A DNA stretch of 64,000 nucleotides from NCBI GenBank assembly GCA_900546355.1, contig URCM01000001.1, forward strand, positions 11,789 through 75,788, in the 5' to 3' direction. Each line of letters starts with the position of its first letter. Position 1 is the first letter of the stretch. Shown here in pieces: positions 59,708 to 64,000 of this stretch. The position numbers and the translations under genes are program-made. A model generated the notes under the pieces. That model saw only the letters and a program-made list of their open reading frames with translations. It had not been told where the DNA came from and searched no databases. Origin of the DNA: an uncultured Bacteroides sp. Its GTDB lineage: Bacteria > Bacteroidota > Bacteroidia > Bacteroidales > Bacteroidaceae.

Positions 59708-59958
59708 TTAAGAAGCTGTTTTTCTAATAATGATATCCGCCGTTATTAATGCCAATCAGGAGTTAAAAGGGAGTTATAGGTAGTTATCGCCCGCCAGTGC
59801 GGGCTGGGAGTTAGATGCCAATACCTTTTGCACCGCTTTCAGAAGTTAAGCTATTGGCCTTTAACTCCTGAACGAAGTGATAACTCCTGTGAAACATAAC
59901 TACGTTTAACTCCTGATTCGCATTATTAACTATTAACTATTAACTATTAACTATCGAC
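59708..59958. other. 251-base gap before the HprK-like gene
   Basis: It contains AACTCC/GGAGTT repeat units with a 13-bp inverted pair (59757-59770 and 59858-59870), a GC-rich hairpin (GCCCGC-CAGT-GCGGGC, 59789-59804) and the 7-bp tandem repeat at 59925-59952. No ORF of interest. Confidence 0.55.
59925..59952 (+). repeat. 7-bp tandem repeat, four copies
   Basis: TTAACTA is repeated four times, ending 7 bases before the GTG of the HprK-like gene, where a ribosome site or the start of the mRNA would be. Copy change would move or alter the start region. Confidence 0.65.
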
Positions 59959-60828
59959 GTGGACTACCGCATAGCCCGATATACGTTTACCGTTGATGCT
60001 CCCCGTACGGTAGGCATTGACGCACTGTTGCCTTCTTTCCATCCGTTCCGGTGCATGGAAGCGGAAGGAAGGAAACTGTTTCATTTTACTTTATCCGGAA
60101 GCAGGCTTCCCGAAGTAGCCGAAACTGCTTTATGGGAGACTGCGGTAAATGATATGGGATATACCCGGCTGCTGAAAACCGCTTCAGGGTATCGGGTGGA
60201 ATTGCAAACCATGTCCCAAGGGGTGACGCATCGCATGGATGCCGACGCTGCTTTTACCACGCTCACTGCCTTCATACATATGGAAGACCCTTATCGGGGC
60301 GAAGCGTTGAGTTCGTTGTTGCGCATCGCCTATTCGCAGGCCGTTTTGCTTCACGCAGGTATATCGGTGCACGCTTCGTCGGTGGTAGTAGACGGGAAAG
60401 CCTATTTGTTTATGGGTAAGAGCGGGACGGGCAAAAGCACGCATGCCGCTTTATGGACGCATGGTTTTCCGCATTGCGAATTGCTGAACGATGACAATCC
60501 TACCATCTGCCTGCAAGCCGGCGGTACACCTTATATATATGGTACACCTTGGAGCGGCAAGACGCCTTGCTACCGTAATGCGGGTTATCCGTTGCGTGGC
60601 ATCGCCTTGCTTCGTCAGGCTCCTTACAACCGTTTCACCGCTTGTCGGGACGACGAAGCCTTTATCACCGTCTTGCCGGGCTGTTCTGTGATACGGAAAG
60701 ACAGCATCTTGCATGATGCATTATGCCGCACTTTGGCAAGTGTGGTGACGGAGGTGCCCGTAGGCATCTTGGAATGCTTGCCCGATAAAGAAGCAGCCGC
60801 CGTGTTGCGGAATGCTTTTTCATCATGA
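59959..60828 (+). CDS. HprK-related serine kinase-like protein
   Basis: 289 residues, GTG start. VHASSVVVDGKAYLFMGKSGTGKSTHAALW has a Walker A (GKSGTGKST at about 152-160) set in the HprK-like fold, then ELLNDDNPTIC, a Walker B-like patch, and GTPWSGKTPCYRNAGYPLRGIALL, the conserved loop after it. HPr-related kinases of type A occur with PqqD and a nucleotidyltransferase in exopolysaccharide loci of many bacteria. The phospho-acceptor is not known. It stands right before Wza and Wzc. Confidence 0.75.
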   Translation: MDYRIARYTFTVDAPRTVGIDALLPSFHPFRCMEAEGRKLFHFTLSGSRLPEVAETALWETAVNDMGYTRLLKTASGYRVELQTMSQGVTHRMDADAAFTTLTAFIHMEDPYRGEALSSLLRIAYSQAVLLHAGISVHASSVVVDGKAYLFMGKSGTGKSTHAALWTHGFPHCELLNDDNPTICLQAGGTPYIYGTPWSGKTPCYRNAGYPLRGIALLRQAPYNRFTACRDDEAFITVLPGCSVIRKDSILHDALCRTLASVVTEVPVGILECLPDKEAAAVLRNAFSS

Positions 60829-60858
60829 ACTCGAAAACTCAAAAAACTTAAAAACATA

Positions 60859-61647
60859 ATGCGTAACAGACAAATCTTACTTATCTTGATGGCAGCCTTG
60901 ATGCTGTCATCGTGTGCGTCCCGCAAACATTTTGTTTACCTGCGGGACATGAAGGCCGATACACGTTATCCGGTCGTAGAGAAATACGAAGCCATTATCC
61001 ATCAAGATGACCGCCTTGCCATCACGGTAAACAGCAAGCTGCCCGAACTGGCGTTGCCCTTCAACCAAGGGGGAGGTGTGCGGCTTACTGCCGAAGGCGA
61101 CATTGCTTCTGCAGGTGTCTCTGCCAGCCAGGAGAAAGGGTACCGTGTAGATGTAGACGGGAACATCGATTTCCCCATCCTCGGCAAACTGCACTTGGAA
61201 GGGCTGACCGTGCGCAACGCTACTGAGCTGATCAAGGACCGGATTATCGAGGGCAATTACATCAAGGACCCTACGGTATCTATCGAGTTCCTCAACTTTA
61301 AATACACCGTGTTAGGGGCGGTAGGGCAGACAGGCACTTTTACGTCCGATGGCGACCAGGTGACTTTGATCGACGCGATAGCCAAGGCGGGTGACTTGAC
61401 TGCACAAGCCAGGACCGACCGCATCATGGTTATCCGTGAGATAGATGGTGAACGCCAGATGTTCATGCACGACATCGGCAGCGAAGCCATCTTCCATTCG
61501 CCGTGTTATTACCTGCAGCAGCACGACATTGTCTATGTAGAGCCGAAGTACCGCCGCAAGAGTGGAGAAGACCGTGGCTGGCAAGTGGCTACCATCCTGA
61601 TTTCGCTGGCTTCAGCCATCTGCTCCATTTTCTGGGCGATAAAATAA
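60859..61647 (+). CDS. Polysaccharide export lipoprotein, Wza-like
   Basis: 262 residues. MRNRQILLILMAALMLSSCASRK is a lipoprotein signal peptide with the lipobox L-S-S-C. HQDDRLAITVNSKLPELALPF is the polysaccharide-export domain, VDGNIDFPILGKLHLEGLTVRNATELIKDRI the SLBB domains (two). The C-terminal hydrophobic helix spans the outer membrane. With Wzc it forms the export channel. Begins 30 bases after the kinase stop. Firm on family. Confidence 0.85.
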   Translation: MRNRQILLILMAALMLSSCASRKHFVYLRDMKADTRYPVVEKYEAIIHQDDRLAITVNSKLPELALPFNQGGGVRLTAEGDIASAGVSASQEKGYRVDVDGNIDFPILGKLHLEGLTVRNATELIKDRIIEGNYIKDPTVSIEFLNFKYTVLGAVGQTGTFTSDGDQVTLIDAIAKAGDLTAQARTDRIMVIREIDGERQMFMHDIGSEAIFHSPCYYLQQHDIVYVEPKYRRKSGEDRGWQVATILISLASAICSIFWAIK

Positions 61648-61683
61648 AAAAACACTATTAACCATTAACAATCAATTATCCGA

Positions 61684-64000
61684 ATGACTTCTACCGGTAA
61701 AAACAACGAGCAGGGACTGAACGTGGTAGACCTGCTGGCATTCTTTGCTTCCAAATGGAAATGGTTCCTTCTCTCGGTGGCACTTTGCGGAGGAATGGCA
61801 TGGCTATGGTACGCCTGCACGCCTTTCACGTATTTCAGTTCGGCTACCGTCATCATCAAGGACCCATCCAACAAAACCACTACGGCTGCCGGACTGGACC
61901 GCTACGACTATGTGGTAAACAAGGTGAATGTGGCAAACGAAATCTTGCAATTCCGCTCCAAGCGGCTGATGCGCGACGTGGTGCAACGCATTCATGCCGA
62001 CGTGAGCTACCAAGTGAAAGACGGGCTGCGCTACAACGAACTTTACACCCGTTCGCCTGTCATTGTGAGCTTCCCCGGCGCGCTTCCCGCCCAGGCGTTG
62101 GCGTTCACCCTTACGCTGAAAGATAAGGAGACTGCCATTGTGTCCGGCTTCGAGGGAGCCGATGAAGAACAGGCATGGGAAGTGAAGCTGAACGACACCC
62201 TCACCATTGAGGGAAGCCGCATCGTGGTGACCCCGTCCAACTTCTTTGCGCCGCGCTGGAAAGGTGTAGACATCAAGGTGCGCAAGTCGCCCGTCGATGC
62301 CGTTGCCGCTGCCTACCAAGGCGGGTTAGGCATCCGGCAGGAAGAAGACGAAGCCTCCATCCTTACCCTTTCGCTCAAGGACAGTTCGCCTCAGCGTGCC
62401 GAAGATGTGGTAAACACCCTGATAGCTGTATACAACGAAGCCGCACTGAAAGACAAAAACCAAGTGGCGGTCAATACAGCCAACTTCATCAACGAGCGGC
62501 TTGTCATCATCGGCCAAGAGCTGGGCGACGTGGAGACCGACCTCGAAACCTTCAAGCGGGTGAACCAGGTGGTCGATATCGAGACTTCCGCCAATATGTA
62601 TATGAACGAGTCGCAGAAATACAACACCGACGCGTTTGAACTGGAAACCCAACTGCGGCTTGCTGGTTACATCAAGGAATATCTCACCGACCCTAAAAAC
62701 GATACCGAACTGATTCCTGCCAATACGGGCATCAGCGACATGAATATCGAAAACCAGATAGCACGCTACAATACCGCCAAGCTGCAGCGCGATAAGCTGG
62801 CAGGCGAAAGCAGCGAGAGCAATCCTGTGGTGGAAGAGCTGAACAACCTGTTGCGTGCCACCAAGCAGAACATCATCCGTGCCGTAGACAATCTCATCGT
62901 AAGCATCGAGGTGAAGCGCACCGACGCGCAAAGCCGTGAGCAGCGGGCACAAGGACGGGTGGCTGCCATCCCTACCAAGGAGCGGCAGATGCTTTCCATC
63001 GAGCGGCAGCAGAAAATCAAGGAGTCGCTTTACCTCTTCTTGCTGAACCGCCGCGAGGAGAATGCCCTTTCGCAAGCCATGGCAGACAATAACGCCCGAA
63101 TCATCGATAGTGCCGAAGCGACCGGGTTCCCCATTGCTCCCCGGCGCAACCGCATCTTGCTCTTAGGCATACTGGCAGGGGTGGCGATGCCCGCTTTGTG
63201 GTGTCTGGGCATTCTTTTTATGGATACCCGCGTGCGGAGCCGTAAAGACCTCGAAGGGGTACTCACCGTGCCCTATTTGGGCGAAATACCCTTAGACCGT
63301 GAAGGCGGAAAGAAAGGCAAGCCCCGCAGGGTGCCCGCCGTATACGGGAGCGAGGGCGACATCGTGGCAGAGGCGTTCCGCATCCTGCGCACCAATATGC
63401 AGTTTATGGCGCGCCACGGCCGGCCCATGCAGGTCATTACCTTCACTTCGCTCAACGAAGGAGCCGGGAAGACCTTCATATCGGGCAACCTTGCCATGAG
63501 CTTCGTGCAAGCCAAGAAGCGGGTCATCCTTATCGACCTCGACATCCGTAGGGGTACGCTGAGCCATATCTACCGCCTGCAGAAGCGGGGCATGACCAAT
63601 TACCTGGCAGACGCAAGCCTTACTGCCGACGATATCATCCAGCATCAGGAGAAGTTTGACATCATAGCCGCCGGCAATGTCGCCCCCAATCCTGCGGAAC
63701 TGCTGATGGACGAGCGGCTGGACCAGCTGATAGCCGAACTGCGCAAGCGATACGACTATATCGTGGTAGACAGTGTGCCGATAGGCATCATAGCCGATGC
63801 TACGATAGCCAACCGCATAGCCGACCTTACGGTATTCGTGGCGCGTGCCGGCAAACTGGACCGCCGCCAGCTGCCCGACATCGAACAAATCTACCAGGAA
63901 CAAAAGCTGCACAACATGGCGTTGGTGCTCAACGGTGCCGACTACCGCCACCGCTACGGTTATCACTATTATGGCTACTACGGCCACTATGGCTACCGTT
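61684..64000 (+). CDS. Wzc-type chain-length tyrosine kinase (runs past the window)
   Basis: At least 772 residues; the gene has no stop before base 64000. MTSTGKNNEQGLNVVDLLAFFASKWKWFLLSV, then the Wzz chain-length domain with a first membrane segment, a long coiled periplasmic part, a second membrane segment (NRILLLGILAGVAMPALWCLGILF at about 485-510), a Walker A (NEGAGKT about residue 590), Walker A-prime (VILIDLDIRRG) and Walker B (YDYIVVDSVP) make up the fused BY-kinase. Near the window's end the chain is Tyr-rich (YGYHYYGYYGHYGY), the autophosphorylated cluster. It sets chain length and drives Wzy-dependent polymerisation with Wza. Confidence 0.85.
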   Translation, partial: MTSTGKNNEQGLNVVDLLAFFASKWKWFLLSVALCGGMAWLWYACTPFTYFSSATVIIKDPSNKTTTAAGLDRYDYVVNKVNVANEILQFRSKRLMRDVVQRIHADVSYQVKDGLRYNELYTRSPVIVSFPGALPAQALAFTLTLKDKETAIVSGFEGADEEQAWEVKLNDTLTIEGSRIVVTPSNFFAPRWKGVDIKVRKSPVDAVAAAYQGGLGIRQEEDEASILTLSLKDSSPQRAEDVVNTLIAVYNEAALKDKNQVAVNTANFINERLVIIGQELGDVETDLETFKRVNQVVDIETSANMYMNESQKYNTDAFELETQLRLAGYIKEYLTDPKNDTELIPANTGISDMNIENQIARYNTAKLQRDKLAGESSESNPVVEELNNLLRATKQNIIRAVDNLIVSIEVKRTDAQSREQRAQGRVAAIPTKERQMLSIERQQKIKESLYLFLLNRREENALSQAMADNNARIIDSAEATGFPIAPRRNRILLLGILAGVAMPALWCLGILFMDTRVRSRKDLEGVLTVPYLGEIPLDREGGKKGKPRRVPAVYGSEGDIVAEAFRILRTNMQFMARHGRPMQVITFTSLNEGAGKTFISGNLAMSFVQAKKRVILIDLDIRRGTLSHIYRLQKRGMTNYLADASLTADDIIQHQEKFDIIAAGNVAPNPAELLMDERLDQLIAELRKRYDYIVVDSVPIGIIADATIANRIADLTVFVARAGKLDRRQLPDIEQIYQEQKLHNMALVLNGADYRHRYGYHYYGYYGHYGYR

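Noticed and set aside
63292-64000. A 231-residue minus-strand ORF at the right edge
   Set aside because: It is antisense to the Wzc kinase domain, whose Walker motifs are certain.

Overview
The window looks like a Bacteroidales chromosome (Bacteroides, Phocaeicola or a close relative). The evidence is the gene families (Bacteroidales-type OmpA proteins, DUF4099 and ArdC mobile-element proteins, a B. fragilis-style polysaccharide locus), weak Shine-Dalgarno sequences, and several copies of the Bacteroidetes -7 element TAnnTTTG, in two cases with an upstream TTTG (-33) element. I saw no rRNA, tRNA, CRISPR array or integrase gene.

Positions 1 to about 25.1 kb are the interior or one end of a conjugative or mobilizable element. 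It starts with the tail of a probable mobilization protein. Next come an OmpA-family protein, a membrane-anchored phosphoribosyltransferase, a second DNA sliding clamp, a YubB-like protein and a DUF1848 protein. A long leftward operon (22.4 to 6.9 kb) follows: DUF4099 protein, a large unknown, toprim primase, PH-domain protein, two paralogous exported proteins, M23 peptidase, membrane proteins, a degenerate ArdC protein with a MutS domain-I-like tail, a muralidase, an OB-fold protein and an intact ArdC. The operon has a recognisable promoter. A direct-repeat site upstream of it recurs upstream of two other element genes, which suggests a small regulon. An AlbA/RecG-like regulator and another M23 peptidase lie just right of the operon.

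From 25.1 to 27.09 kb an AT-rich block carries an HNH nuclease gene and the 3' half of its ATPase partner (Septu/PtuAB-like). At about 27,090 the ATPase is cut off and joins an equally truncated OmpA gene. Both genes lack their 5' ends, so this is a deletion or recombination scar or an assembly join. A complete OmpA paralogue, a strong terminator, a HEPN/MNT pair and an antitoxin with a broken PIN toxin follow.

From 30.4 kb to the end lies a surface polysaccharide locus. The left part is AT-rich and encodes an acyltransferase, a Wzx flippase, a DegT aminotransferase, two ATP-grasp enzymes, a PLP enzyme, a GNAT, many glycosyltransferases (GT2, GT4, GT8, GT14, GT25, Caps_synth), a Wzy-like polymerase and a second large membrane protein. 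An IS66 remnant, a nonsense-mutated hicA with hicB, and an AAA/PD-(D/E)XK gene interrupt it. The right part is richer in GC: three GT4 genes, a protein with six helix-turn-helix-like repeats, the initiating sugar-phosphate transferase, a PqqD / nucleotidyltransferase / HprK-like kinase cassette, Wza, and a Wzc tyrosine kinase that runs off the window. Together they would start, build, decorate, flip, polymerise and export a capsule or exopolysaccharide. Two homopolymer frameshifts (A9 in the M23 gene, A7 in a GT4 gene), a 13-bp tandem repeat inside a coding region and a 7-bp repeat before the kinase gene are possible variation switches, though sequencing error must be excluded.
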